A DNA stretch of 64,000 bases from Brachybacterium saurashtrense (GCF_003355475.1 NZ_CP031356.1:3286001-3350000), one strand, 5' to 3'. Shown: positions 24,591 to 33,548, counted from the first letter of the stretch. Numbers and translations are program-made. Notes: generated by a model not told the origin, from the letters alone.

Positions 24591-25403
24591 TCACTTGCCG
24601 GATCCGGCGGTCATGCCGCTGACCAGGTAGCGGCGACCGAACGCGTACAGCAGCACGATCGGGATCGAGGACAGCACCACGGCGGCCATCACCACCGGCA
24701 CGTTGGTGGCGTACTCGCCCTGGAAGCTCCACAGTGCCAGAGGCAGCGTGCGCTGCTCCGGGCTCTGCGTGAGGATCAGCGGGAACAGGAACCCGTTCCA
24801 GGACATGAGCGTCTGGTAGACGGCCACGGTGATCAGCGCAGGTCGCACGATCGGGAAGGCGAGGCGCCACATCTTCTGCCACTCGGTGGAGCCGTCGATG
24901 TCCATCGCCTCGAAGAGCTCCTTGGGGACGTCGCGCAGGGAGTTGGCGATGATGAGGATGCTGAGCGGCAGCCCGAAGGCGATCGCGGGGATCATCAGCG
25001 CCACCAGCGAGTCGTACATGTGCATCCGGATGATCATCAGGTAGATCGGCACGATGGTGGCCTGCACCGGGATCGCGAGGCCCAGCAGGAACAGGCTCCG
25101 CACGGGGCCGAACACGCGCCGTGTGCCGCGCACGATGGAGTACGAGGCCATGAAGGCCATCAGCACCAGCGGGATCACGGTCCCGGCCGCGACGATGATG
25201 CTGTTGAGCAGGTAGCGGGTGAAGTCCGCCTCGAGCACCGCGGTGACGTTCTCGAACGCCAGCGGCAGCGACGGGAGCACCGGATTGGAGCCGAAGTAGG
25301 TGGAGATCGACTTCAGGCTCGTGATGAGCACGAAGTAGATCGGGAGCAGGACGACGCCGAGCCACAGCCAGCCGAAGGCGCCGCCGATCCAGTTGCGCTG
25401 CAT
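24591..25403 (-). CDS. Carbohydrate ABC transporter permease (MalG type)
   Basis: A 270-aa inner-membrane permease with six probable helices. The EAA loop, which contacts the ATPase, reads LFEAMDIDGSTEWQKMWRLAFPIVRPALITV. The second-permease (MalG-like) ending YLVSGMTAGSGK is typical. The start ATG 25403 is one base beyond the preceding permease stop. It works with the permease and binding protein encoded just upstream. No ATPase gene is present in the operon. Confidence 0.93.
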   Translation of the reverse strand: MQRNWIGGAFGWLWLGVVLLPIYFVLITSLKSISTYFGSNPVLPSLPLAFENVTAVLEADFTRYLLNSIIVAAGTVIPLVLMAFMASYSIVRGTRRVFGPVRSLFLLGLAIPVQATIVPIYLMIIRMHMYDSLVALMIPAIAFGLPLSILIIANSLRDVPKELFEAMDIDGSTEWQKMWRLAFPIVRPALITVAVYQTLMSWNGFLFPLILTQSPEQRTLPLALWSFQGEYATNVPVVMAAVVLSSIPIVLLYAFGRRYLVSGMTAGSGK

Positions 25404-25404
25404 G

Positions 25405-26451
25405 TCAGGCTCCTTCCATCTGGCTGGCGGAGGAGTCCCGGCCGCCGAGCCGCTGAACGCCGAGCGCAAGGCTCAGCCCGATCACCACGAGCATCACGGC
25501 GAGAGCGCTGGCCACGCCCATCTCGTTGCCGCGGAAGCCGGTGAGGTACATGTCCAGGGGCAGGATCCGGGTGGCGATGCCCGGCCCGCCCTGGGTGAGG
25601 ACGAAGATGATGTCGAAGTAGGTCAGGGCGCCCACCACCATCAGGGTGGAGCTGGTGATCAGCGTGTACTTCAGCTGCGGCAGGGTGATCGAGAAGAACT
25701 GCCGCACGCGGCCCGCGCCGTCGATCTGCGCGGCCTCGTACATCGTGTGGGGGATCTGCCGCACCGCACCCTGGTAGATGAGGGTGTGGAAGGGGATGAA
25801 CTGCCAGGCGATGATGAACAGCAGCACCACCCACACCAGCACGGGGTCCCCCAGCCAGTTCTGCCTCAGCAGCGGCATGTCCAGGCCGTTGGCGAGCCCG
25901 AAGTTCGGGTCCAGCAGCGACTTGAAGGTGATCGCGATCGCCGCGGAGGAGAGCAGCAGCGGCAGGAAGTACAGGATCGCCAGCAGGTTCCGGTAGCGCT
26001 GCTGGCCCGCGAGGAAGGCGCCCAGCAGGATGCTGAGCGGGGTCTGCAGCAGCCAGGTCGCCACGACCATCAGCACCACCAGGGCCAGGCCGTGCCAGGT
26101 GGTGGAGCGGGTGAGCGCGTCGGTCCAGCTGGTCAGGCCCGTGAACTCGATCGCGCCGATGCCGTTCCAGCTGGTGAAGGACAGCGCCACCACGCCGACC
26201 AGCGGCAGCAGGGCGAAGACCCCGAAGAACGCCAGGGCCGGCAGGGCGAACAGGAGATGGGAGAGCTGCACACGCTCCTCGCGCGGCCCCCGCGTACGGG
26301 ACGCGGTCGGCGCGCCGGCCGCCGAGAGCGGGGCGTCGGAGACCGCCCCGGCCGACGGGGTGCTCGACCGGGCGGCGGTCGCACCGTCGGCCCCCGCCCG
26401 CGCCGCGGCGGGCAGGGCTCCGGACCCCGGGGAGGAGGACAGGGCCGTCAT
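25405..26451 (-). CDS. Carbohydrate ABC transporter permease (MalF type)
   Basis: A 348-aa permease. A 60-residue Ala/Ser/Thr-rich cytoplasmic N-terminus precedes six probable helices. The EAA loop reads MYEAAQIDGAGRVRQFFSITLPQLKYTLI. ATG 26451 has GGGGG seven bases upstream. GTG 26457 overlaps the upstream stop (GTGA) but has its Shine-Dalgarno too close, so I prefer ATG. It pairs with the MalG-type permease downstream and the lipoprotein binding protein upstream. Confidence 0.92.
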   Translation of the reverse strand: MTALSSSPGSGALPAAARAGADGATAARSSTPSAGAVSDAPLSAAGAPTASRTRGPREERVQLSHLLFALPALAFFGVFALLPLVGVVALSFTSWNGIGAIEFTGLTSWTDALTRSTTWHGLALVVLMVVATWLLQTPLSILLGAFLAGQQRYRNLLAILYFLPLLLSSAAIAITFKSLLDPNFGLANGLDMPLLRQNWLGDPVLVWVVLLFIIAWQFIPFHTLIYQGAVRQIPHTMYEAAQIDGAGRVRQFFSITLPQLKYTLITSSTLMVVGALTYFDIIFVLTQGGPGIATRILPLDMYLTGFRGNEMGVASALAVMLVVIGLSLALGVQRLGGRDSSASQMEGA

Positions 26452-26453
26452 GC

Positions 26454-27782
26454 TCACGCCCCCTTGCCCGCGGCCATGTTCTCCGCGAACTGCTCGGGAC
26501 CGATCGCGCCGAGGAAGAGCTGCTCGATGTTGACCAGCAGGGTCTCCGCCTCGGTGGGCTGGAGCGCCTGATCCCAGGACTGTGTGAAGGCCGGAGCGTC
26601 CTGCAGCGAGGTGTAGACCCACTGCAGGTAGTCGGCATCCTCGCTCGCCGCCAGCGCCTCCTCCTGGCCCACGATCACGGGCACCGATCCGGAGGCGATG
26701 AGATCCGTGGCCACCTGGTCGGACATCGCGCCGTCGCGCAGGAACGCCAGGGCGACCTCCTTCTCCTCGTCGCTCGCCGCGGAGGAGACCGAGAGGTAGT
26801 TGCAGGGGTTGCCCACGAGGTTCGCCAGCTCACCGGCGCCGCCGTCGATCGTGGGGAAGGGGCCGTAGCCGAGCCGGCCCGAGGAGACGAAGTCGCCGCC
26901 GCTGGCCTTCATGCTGCCGAAGGTCCAGCCGCCGTGGAGCATGAGCGCGGCCTGATCGGTCCACAGCAGCGCCTGGTCGGTGTTGGAGTCCGCGGCCATC
27001 GACTCGAAGCCGTCGGCGAAGGCGCTCGCGTCCAGCAGCTCCACCACTTTCTCGCCCATCGCGATGACGGAGTCGTCGAGCCAGGCCTCCGCGTCGCCCG
27101 CAGCGATGCGCGCGAAGACGTCGGGGCCGCCGATGCGGTCCAGCAGGTACTCGAGCCACATCATCGAGGTCCAGCGCGACTGGCCGGCCAGGGAGATCGG
27201 CGCGACCCCGGCGGAGTTCGCCTTCTCGACCACGTCGAGCAGCTGATCCCAGGTCTCGGGCGCCTCCGCCCCGATGTCCTCGAGCACGGCGGTGTTCTGG
27301 AACAGGATGATCGGCTGGGTCGCGCCCTGGGGGAGGGCGTAGACCTTCTCGTCCACCGAGGCGGCGGCCCAGACGGACTCCACGAAGCGGTCCCGGTACT
27401 CGGCGTTCTCGTCCAGCCACGAGGTGAGGTCGTCGACCTGGGACTCCTCCGCATAGGTGCGCAGGCCGCCGCCGCCCCAGCCGTAGATGATCGTGGGCGC
27501 CTCGCCGGCGCCGATCGCGGTGCGGATCTTCTGCTTGTAGGCGTCGTTCTGGAAGAACGTGAGATCGATGGTGCCCTGGTCGCCCTCGTTGAAGGCCTCC
27601 ACGGAGTCTCCGTAGATGGTCTCGTTGGGCTCGCCCGAGAGGGCCCAGTACGAGGCCGAGGCGCCTCCGCCTCCGCCGCTGCTGGAACCGGGGCCCGCGG
27701 TGCCGCAGGCGCCGAGGGTCAGGGCGGAGAGTCCGGCGGTGGCGCCGAGCATGCTGCGGCGGGAGAGAGAAAAGTTTCGCAT
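26454..27782 (-). CDS. Sugar ABC transporter substrate-binding lipoprotein
   Basis: A 442-aa family-1 solute-binding protein. The signal peptide MRNFSLSRRSMLGATAGLSA ends in a lipobox with Cys26 (LTLGAC), followed by a Gly/Ser linker. The mature part contains the usual landmarks: YGDSVEAFNEG, PTIIYGWGGGGL, ALPQGATQPIILFQNTAVLEDIG, AALMLHGGWTFGSM and EEKEVALAFLRDGAMSDQVATDLI. The ligand is not predictable. It is the first gene of an operon with two permeases, two dehydrogenases and ThuA. ATG 27782 has AGGAG six bases upstream. A strong promoter with an inverted repeat lies at 27845-27886, divergent from a LacI regulator. Confidence 0.93.
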   Translation of the reverse strand: MRNFSLSRRSMLGATAGLSALTLGACGTAGPGSSSGGGGGASASYWALSGEPNETIYGDSVEAFNEGDQGTIDLTFFQNDAYKQKIRTAIGAGEAPTIIYGWGGGGLRTYAEESQVDDLTSWLDENAEYRDRFVESVWAAASVDEKVYALPQGATQPIILFQNTAVLEDIGAEAPETWDQLLDVVEKANSAGVAPISLAGQSRWTSMMWLEYLLDRIGGPDVFARIAAGDAEAWLDDSVIAMGEKVVELLDASAFADGFESMAADSNTDQALLWTDQAALMLHGGWTFGSMKASGGDFVSSGRLGYGPFPTIDGGAGELANLVGNPCNYLSVSSAASDEEKEVALAFLRDGAMSDQVATDLIASGSVPVIVGQEEALAASEDADYLQWVYTSLQDAPAFTQSWDQALQPTEAETLLVNIEQLFLGAIGPEQFAENMAAGKGA

Positions 27783-27844
27783 GGCGTGCTCCTGGTGTCG
27801 ACGGTGACGGGGAGGTCCGAGGCGTCGGCCAGGTGGCCGTCGCC

Positions 27845-27886
27845 GGTAAGTAAGCGCAATTTACCAACGGCGTCACCAGGGGTCAA
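27845..27886 (-). promoter_or_regulatory. Importer operon promoter with overlapping inverted repeat
   Basis: On the minus strand TTGACC (27886-27881) and TAAATT (27863-27858) are 17 bp apart, a near-ideal housekeeping promoter. GGTAA (27845-27849) and TTACC (27861-27865) form an inverted repeat over the -10. A repressor bound here would block RNA polymerase; the adjacent LacI protein or the nearby ROK protein are candidates. Confidence 0.7.
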
Positions 27887-28060
27887 CTGTGTTGCCGGAT
27901 CGAGACATGGGGGACGGGATAGTGCGATGTGACCTGTGAGTATGCGGCGATGGCACGGAAGGCGGCGGTGGGATGCGCCGTGCCGCCGTTGCCCTCGCGG
28001 CTGCGTGGCGCCTCGTCGGGAGTTCGGGGTCCGCCCGAACCGCGCGGGCTCTCCGCGCAA

Positions 28061-28092
28061 CGAAACTTTCGCTCGCCGGTATGCTCTGCTGC
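28061..28092 (+). promoter_or_regulatory. lacI-type gene: operator CGAAACTTTCG and leaderless promoter
   Basis: CGAAA-C-TTTCG (28061-28071) is a perfect palindrome in the spacer or -35 zone of the promoter. TATGCT (28079-28084) follows, eight bases before ATG 28093, with no Shine-Dalgarno, so leaderless transcription is likely. The palindrome suits LacI autoregulation. Confidence 0.55.
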
Positions 28093-29121
28093 ATGAGTGC
28101 GACACGGAGGTCCCGGGCGTCGGTCACGCTGGCGCAGGTGGCGGAGGCGGCCGAGGTCTCCCTGGCCACCGCGTCGAAGGCGATGAACGGCCGGGGAGCG
28201 GTCAGCGCGAGCACCCGGGAGAAGGTGGCCGAGGCCGCCCAGAGGCTCGGGTATGCGCAGCGTCCGCGCCGTGCCGTCGGTCGCCGCCGGATCGTCCTCC
28301 ACCTCGAGGTGGCGGACAGTCCCTACGTGATGGGGGTCCTCGCCGGGGCGGAATCCGCCGCACGGCAGGCGGGCGCGGACCTCCTCGTGGTGAGCTCCGA
28401 CGGGGCCGGCCTGTCGCGGACCTGGATGGCGGAGGCCGCCGGCTCCGGGGTGGACGGCGTGGTCGCGCTCACCGCCCCGATCGGCGCCCAGCACGTGCGC
28501 TGGAGCCGGAGCCTGCGCCTGCCCCTGATCGTGGTGGACCCGATCCTGCACGACCCCTCCGTGGAGGGCCTGCTCGCCGTCTCCGCGACGAACTGGGAGG
28601 GGGGGCGCAGCGCCGTGCGGCACCTGCTCGAGCTCGGACACCGCAGGATCGGGCTGCTCAACGGCCCCGAGGGCTCCGTGCCCGGCCAGCAGCGGGCCGA
28701 GGGGTATCGCAGCGCGCTCGCCGCGGCGGGCATCCCGTTCGACGAGGAGCTCGTCCACGGCGGTGACTTCAGCGCCGAGCTGGGGGAGGAGGGGGCTGCG
28801 CGGCTGCTCGCGCTCGCCGATCCGCCCACGGCGCTCTTCGCCGCCTCCGACAACCTCGCCCACGGGGCGATGCGCGCCGCCCGGGCGCGCGGCCTCGAGA
28901 TCCCGGCGGATCTCTCGATCGTCGGCTTCGACGACACGATGATCACCCGCTGGACCCAGCCGCAGCTCACCGCCGTGCGGCAGCCGTTGTTCTCCCTCGG
29001 GCAGGTGGCGATCGAGCGGCTGCTCGCGCTGCTGGACGACCCCTCGCGCTTCGCCCACCCGTTCGAGCTGCGCACCCAGCTCATCGAGCGCGAATCCACG
29101 GGCCTCGCGCCGAGCCGGTGA
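28093..29121 (+). CDS. LacI-family transcriptional regulator
   Basis: A 342-aa repressor. The HTH at residues about 10-55 reads VTLAQVAEAAEVSLATASKAMNGRGAVSASTREKVAEAAQRLGY. The periplasmic-binding-like sensor domain follows (HLEVADSPYVMGVLAGAES ... FAASDNLAHGAMRAARARGLEIPADLSIVGFDDT ... ESTGLAPSR). It is divergent from the sugar importer operon and most likely controls it. ATG 28093 was chosen for its HTH-proximal position and the TATGCT box just upstream; ATG 28081 would overlap that box. Its 3' end is 16 bp from the convergent ROK gene. Confidence 0.9.
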   Translation: MSATRRSRASVTLAQVAEAAEVSLATASKAMNGRGAVSASTREKVAEAAQRLGYAQRPRRAVGRRRIVLHLEVADSPYVMGVLAGAESAARQAGADLLVVSSDGAGLSRTWMAEAAGSGVDGVVALTAPIGAQHVRWSRSLRLPLIVVDPILHDPSVEGLLAVSATNWEGGRSAVRHLLELGHRRIGLLNGPEGSVPGQQRAEGYRSALAAAGIPFDEELVHGGDFSAELGEEGAARLLALADPPTALFAASDNLAHGAMRAARARGLEIPADLSIVGFDDTMITRWTQPQLTAVRQPLFSLGQVAIERLLALLDDPSRFAHPFELRTQLIERESTGLAPSR

Positions 29122-29137
29122 CGGCGCCCGCCCGCGC

Positions 29138-30307
29138 CTACGCCCGTCGCGCCTGCTCGATCCACGCCACCGGCTGATCGAACACGGGCTGCAGCGCGGC
29201 GCGCGCCGCGCCGTGCAGCGCCGGGTCCGCGAGGCCGTCGGCCCGCTCGATGGCGATCGGCCCGGCCTCCGCGGCGAGGGCGTGGCGGTCCACCGTCTCC
29301 TGCACCACCGGCGTGATCTCCTCCGCGATCGGGGCGAGGTAGCCCGAGAGCACCACGGTGGACAGGTCCAGCACGTTCAGGGCGTTGGCGATCGCCAGGC
29401 CCAGCGACCGGCCGATCACGCCGATCACCTCGGCGCGGCTCGAGCTGCGCGCCAGCTCGTCCACCAGGTCCTCGATCCGCACGTCGTCGGAGAGCCCCGC
29501 CTGGCGCACCAGCGAGAGGTAGGAGATGTAGGCCTCGAGGCAGCCCCGTCGGCCGCAGCGGCACCGCCGCCCGTCGGGCGCGACCACCGTGTGCCCCAGC
29601 TCGCCGGCCCAGCCGTGCGCGCCCTCGAGCACGCCGCCGTCGAGCACCACGGCGCCGCCTACGCCCGTCGAGCCGCGCAGGTAGAGGAACGACTCGCCGG
29701 GGCGGCGGTCGATCTCGGTGAGCACCGAGAGCCGGTTGTCGTTCTGGGCCGAGACGGGCCACTGCGCGGGCTCGAGCAGCTCCTGGAGCCGGGCGACGAC
29801 CGGGACGTCCGCCCAGTCCAGGCCGGGGGCGGAGAGGGTGCGGCCGTCCTCGGGAGAGAGGCGGCCGGGGATCGCCGCGGTGACGCCCACGACGGGCAGA
29901 TCCGGCAGCTCGGCGCGGACCTCGTGGACCAGCTGTGCGGCCAGCGCCAGGGCGTCCTCCGCGGTGCCCTCGGCCACCCGGTGATAGGTGGTGCGCCGGG
30001 CCAGCTCGGCGCCGGTGAGGTCGATGCCCAGGCAGGAGATGTGATCCGCGGCGATCTCGAGACCGATCGCGAGCAGGGTCCGCGCCGCGGGGCGCAGCGG
30101 CACCATCGGGCGGCCCGCCCCGGCGGAGACCGGCGCGCCCTCCTCCACCAGCCCGGCGCCCACGAGCTCCTCGACGAGCTTGGAGACGGTGGGCTTGGTG
30201 AGGGAGGTGAGGGTGGCGAGGCCCGCGCGCGAGGTGGGGGAGGGGGCCGCCTGCAGGGCGCGCAGCACCGCGGAGAGGTTGTGCTCGCGCAGGTGGGTGG
30301 ACTGCAT
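29138..30307 (-). CDS. xylR: ROK-family repressor, XylR-like
   Basis: A 389-aa regulator. The N-terminal winged helix (about 10-65) reads NLSAVLRALQ...SRAGLATLTSLTKPTVSKLVEELVGAGLVEEG. The ROK sugar-kinase-like domain has GLEIAADHISCLGIDLTG, LYLRGSTGVGGAVVLDGG, GWAGELGHTVV and a zinc motif CRCGRRGCLEAY. Position decides the name: it is divergent from xylA, and a TTAGTAA/TTACTAA palindrome between them matches known XylR boxes. Xylose would be the inducer. ATG 30307 has a GGAGAGG ten bases upstream. A run of 14 GGTGC units lies immediately before that leader. Confidence 0.85.
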   Translation of the reverse strand: MQSTHLREHNLSAVLRALQAAPSPTSRAGLATLTSLTKPTVSKLVEELVGAGLVEEGAPVSAGAGRPMVPLRPAARTLLAIGLEIAADHISCLGIDLTGAELARRTTYHRVAEGTAEDALALAAQLVHEVRAELPDLPVVGVTAAIPGRLSPEDGRTLSAPGLDWADVPVVARLQELLEPAQWPVSAQNDNRLSVLTEIDRRPGESFLYLRGSTGVGGAVVLDGGVLEGAHGWAGELGHTVVAPDGRRCRCGRRGCLEAYISYLSLVRQAGLSDDVRIEDLVDELARSSSRAEVIGVIGRSLGLAIANALNVLDLSTVVLSGYLAPIAEEITPVVQETVDRHALAAEAGPIAIERADGLADPALHGAARAALQPVFDQPVAWIEQARRA

Positions 30308-30327
30308 CGGGGGTGATCCTCTCCTCT

Positions 30328-30397
30328 GGTGCGGTGCGGTGCGGTGCGGTGCGGTGCGGTGCGGTGCGGTGCGGTGCGGTGCGGTGCGGTGCGGTGC
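30328..30397. repeat. Pentanucleotide microsatellite (GGTGC)14
   Basis: Fourteen perfect 5-bp units, 70 bp, begin 21 bp upstream of the xylR-like start codon. They lie in its leader, between the promoter and the Shine-Dalgarno. Degenerate G-rich copies continue to about 30490. Slippage would change the leader length in 5-base steps. Confidence 0.95.
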
Positions 30398-30528
30398 GGG
30401 CACCGGGCGGATGGTGTCGGGTGGGGCGGTGTCGGGCGGTGTCGAGCGGGATGGTGCCGGGCAGGGCGGTGCCGAGGGCGACCGAGCGGGCGTTATGCGG
30501 GCCGTGCCCTCGGGCCGCGCCGCCCGGC

Positions 30529-30577
30529 TTGTGCGGATCAGCATCCCATGAGTAGATTAGTAACGGATACTTACTAA
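30529..30577 (+). promoter_or_regulatory. xylA promoter with XylR box
   Basis: TTGTGC (30529-30534) and TAGATT (30553-30558) are 18 bp apart. TTAGTAA (30557-30563) and TTACTAA (30571-30577) form a perfect 7-bp inverted repeat with a 7-base spacer, from the -10 across the expected start site. It matches the TTAGT...ACTAA form of XylR operators in Gram-positive bacteria. Confidence 0.78.
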
Positions 30578-30649
30578 GAGCGCCACCGCGCTGCGCGAGT
30601 CCGTCCGCAGCGCCCGACGACGCCGTCGATCTCGACCGAGGAGCACCTC

Positions 30650-31843
30650 ATGACCGCACCCACCCCCACCCGTGACGACAAGTTCTCCTTCGGCCTGTGG
30701 ACCACCGGCTGGGAGGCCCGCGACCAGTTCGGCCTCGCCACCCGCCCGCCGCTGGAGCTCACCGCCCACATCCGCCGCCTCGCCGAGCTGGGCGCCTGGG
30801 GCTTCACCTTCCACGACAACGACGTGATCCCCTTCGACGCCACTCCCGAGGAGCGCCAGCGGATCATCGACCAGCTCAAGGCCGTCACCGAGGAGACCGG
30901 CCTGGTGATCGAGATGGTCACCACCGACACCTTCGCCCACCCCGTCTTCAAGGACGGCGCCTTCACCTCCAACGACCGCTCCGTGCGCCGCTTCGGCCTG
31001 CGCAAGGTGCTCGCGAACGTGGATCTCGCGGCCGAGCTGGGCGCCACCACGTTCGTGATGTGGGGCGGGCGCGAGGGCTCCGAGTACGACGGCTCCAAGG
31101 ACCTCCACGCCGCCCTCGAGCGCTACCGCGAGGGCCTGGACACCGTGGCCGGCTACATCAAGGACAAGGGCTACGACCTGCGCATCGGCCTGGAGCCGAA
31201 GCCCAACGAGCCCCGCGGCAACATCTTCCTGCCCACCGTGGGCCATGCCCTCGCCTTCATCGAGCAGCTCGAGCACGGCGACATCGTGGGCATCAACCCC
31301 GAGACCGGCCACGAGCAGATGGCCACGCTGAACTACACCCACGGCCTCGCCCAGGCGCTGTGGAGCGACAAGCTCTTCCACATCGACCTCAACGGCCAGC
31401 ACGGCCCGATGTACGACCAGGATCTGGTGTTCGGCCACGGCGACCTGATCAGCGCGTTCTTCACCGTGGACCTGCTCGAGAACGGTTTCCCCTCGAAGCC
31501 CGGCGCCTACGACGGCGCCCGCCACTTCGACTTCAAGCCCTCCCGCACCGAGCACGAGACCGGCCAGTACGACTCCGCCGCGGCGAACATGGAGATGTAC
31601 CTGATGCTCAAGGAGCGCGCGCTCGCGTTCCGCGCCGACTCCGAGGTGCAGGAGGCGCTGAAGTACTCCGGCATCGACGAGCTCTCCCAGCCCACCCTCG
31701 GCGAGGGCGAGACCCTGGCGGACCTGCTCGCCGACCGCTCCACCTTCGAGGACTTCGACGCCGATAAGGCCGGAGAGCGCAACTACGGCTTCGTGCGCCT
31801 GCAGCAGCTGGCGATGCAGCACCTGCTCGGCTTCCGGGCCTGA
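30650..31843 (+). CDS. xylA: Xylose isomerase
   Basis: A 397-aa enzyme of the actinobacterial (class I) xylose isomerase type, full length. It converts D-xylose to D-xylulose using two divalent metals. The catalytic His55 and its partner Asp58 are in [14 protein letters not shown]. Metal ligands are visible in [22 protein letters not shown], in [12 protein letters not shown] and in [23 protein letters not shown], and the late Asp in [16 protein letters not shown] six bases before ATG 30650 gives a strong translation start. A 19-bp hairpin terminator follows, before xylB. Control by the divergent XylR-like protein is strongly suggested. Confidence 0.97.
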   Translation: MTAPTPTRDDKFSFGLWTTGWEARDQFGLATRPPLELTAHIRRLAELGAWGFTFHDNDVIPFDATPEERQRIIDQLKAVTEETGLVIEMVTTDTFAHPVFKDGAFTSNDRSVRRFGLRKVLANVDLAAELGATTFVMWGGREGSEYDGSKDLHAALERYREGLDTVAGYIKDKGYDLRIGLEPKPNEPRGNIFLPTVGHALAFIEQLEHGDIVGINPETGHEQMATLNYTHGLAQALWSDKLFHIDLNGQHGPMYDQDLVFGHGDLISAFFTVDLLENGFPSKPGAYDGARHFDFKPSRTEHETGQYDSAAANMEMYLMLKERALAFRADSEVQEALKYSGIDELSQPTLGEGETLADLLADRSTFEDFDADKAGERNYGFVRLQQLAMQHLLGFRA

Positions 31844-31919
31844 GAGTCGGGGTCGGTCGGCCGATTCTGACGGGCCGGCCGTGGTCGGCCCGCTCGGGCG
31901 GCTGTCCACCGACGGGCAC

Positions 31920-31962
31920 CCAGCGGCACCTGCCCTGCATAGAGCAGGGCAGGTGCCGCTGG
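31920..31962 (+). terminator. Hairpin terminator between xylA and xylB
   Basis: CCAGCGGCACCTGCCCTGC (31920-31938) pairs perfectly over 19 bp with 31944-31962 across the loop ATAGA, followed by CGTCCCTTTCG. It lies 77 bp after xylA. xylB begins 136 bp beyond it, so it may attenuate rather than fully stop readthrough. Confidence 0.8.
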
Positions 31963-32097
31963 CGTCCCTTTCGTGGCCACGGCTCCGTAGGCTGGCCCTG
32001 TCCGGCCTGTTCCCACAGCCCTCACCCGGCCCCACCGCCCACACCCACCGGCTTCAACCGTCCTCCCCCGTCCGCCCTGCCCGAAAGGAACCCTGCG

Positions 32098-33504
32098 ATG
32101 GCGCTCGTCCTCGGCATCGACTCCTCCACCCAGTCCACCAAGGCGCTGCTCGTCGACGCCGAGACCGGTGAGGTGCGGCAGGAGCGCCGCGCCGCCCACC
32201 CGGACGGCACCGAGGTGGATCCCCGCGCCTGGCTCACCGCCGTCGACGAGGCGGCCGGCCCCCTGCTGGAGCAGGCCGAGGCCGTGGCGGTGGGCGGTCA
32301 GCAGCACGGCATGGTGCTGCTGGACGAGCGCGGCGAGGTGGTGCGGGACGCGCTGCTGTGGAACGACACCCGCTCCGCCCCGCAGGCCGAGGCCCTGATC
32401 GAGGAGATGGGCGGGCCGGAGGCGAGCGTCGCCGAGATAGGCAGCCTGATGGTCGCCTCCTTCACCGCCTCGAAGCTGCGCTGGGTGCGGGACGAGGAGC
32501 CGGAGGTCGCCGCCCGCGCCGCTCGCGTACTGCTGCCCCACGACTACGTCTCGCTGCACCTGGCGGAGCAGGGCACGGTGCCGTTCACCGATCGCGGCGA
32601 CGCCTCGGGCACCGCCTACTACTCCACCGCCTCCGAGACGTGGAAGCCGGAGCTGGTGGAGCTGGCGCTGGGACGGAGCCTGGACCTGCCGCGCCTCCCG
32701 TCGGCCCCGCAGGAGGTCATGGCCCGCACCGCTGCGACCTCCACGAGCCGCGGTGGAGCCGCGATCGCGGCCGGCACCGGGGACAACATGGGCGCCGCGC
32801 TGGGCCTCTCCCAGGGCGAGGGGGACGTCTCCGTCTCCATCGGCACCTCCGGGGTGTGCGCGATGGTGAGCCCCACCCGGCCGAACGACGCCACCGGCAC
32901 CGTCACCGGTTTCGCGGACGCCACCGGCCGCTTCCTGCCGATGGCCACCACCATGAACGCCGCCCGCATCCTCGAGGCCGGCCGCGCCCTGCTGGGCGTG
33001 AGCCACGAGGAGATGGCGCAGCTGGCGCTCGCCTCGGTGCCCGGCGCGCACGGCGTGACCCTGCTGCCCTACTTCGACGGGGAGCGCACCCCGAATCGGC
33101 CCGACGCCCGCGCCACCCTCACCGGCATGAGCACCTCCACCACCCGGGAGGACATCGCCCGCGCCTACGTGGAGGGACTGCTGTGCTCCCTGGCCGACGG
33201 CGTCACCGCGCTCGAGGAGCGCACCGGCACCACCGCCCGCCGCATCACCCTGATCGGCGGCGGGGCCCGCAGCGAGGCCGTGCAGCAGCTGGCCCCGGCG
33301 ATCTTCGGCCGCGAGGTCACCCTCGCCCCGCCCGCGGAGTACGTGGCGCTCGGCGCCGCCCGCCAGGCCGCCTGGGCGCTCACGGGGGCCGACGAGCCGC
33401 CCGCCTGGGAGCTCAACGGCTCGCGCACCGTCACCGCGGAGCCCACCCCGGAGGTGCTCGAGGCGTACCGCGTGCTCAAGGCGCGCACGGGGGAGTGGGG
33501 CTGA
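32098..33504 (+). CDS. xylB: Xylulokinase
   Basis: A 468-aa FGGY-family kinase that phosphorylates D-xylulose to xylulose 5-phosphate, which enters the pentose phosphate pathway. The N-terminal phosphate loop reads LVLGIDSSTQSTKALLVDAETG. GGQQHGMVLLDERG is the substrate-side motif and DRGDASGTAYYS includes the catalytic Asp region. The C-terminal ATP domain has SVSIGTSGVCAMV and ITLIGGGARSEAVQQLAPAIFG. ATG 32098 follows GAAAGGAA. It lies downstream of xylA in the same direction, with an intervening terminator. Product and context leave little doubt. Confidence 0.96.
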   Translation: MALVLGIDSSTQSTKALLVDAETGEVRQERRAAHPDGTEVDPRAWLTAVDEAAGPLLEQAEAVAVGGQQHGMVLLDERGEVVRDALLWNDTRSAPQAEALIEEMGGPEASVAEIGSLMVASFTASKLRWVRDEEPEVAARAARVLLPHDYVSLHLAEQGTVPFTDRGDASGTAYYSTASETWKPELVELALGRSLDLPRLPSAPQEVMARTAATSTSRGGAAIAAGTGDNMGAALGLSQGEGDVSVSIGTSGVCAMVSPTRPNDATGTVTGFADATGRFLPMATTMNAARILEAGRALLGVSHEEMAQLALASVPGAHGVTLLPYFDGERTPNRPDARATLTGMSTSTTREDIARAYVEGLLCSLADGVTALEERTGTTARRITLIGGGARSEAVQQLAPAIFGREVTLAPPAEYVALGAARQAAWALTGADEPPAWELNGSRTVTAEPTPEVLEAYRVLKARTGEWG

Positions 33505-33548
33505 GAGGACCGGGCGGCCGAATCGCGCCGACAGGGCAGGATCTCCCC

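Noticed and set aside
30328-30397. GGTGC tract as a coding region (GAVRC repeats) or CRISPR
   Set aside because: It is a simple 5-bp microsatellite with no spacers. The frames through it lack any conserved domain.
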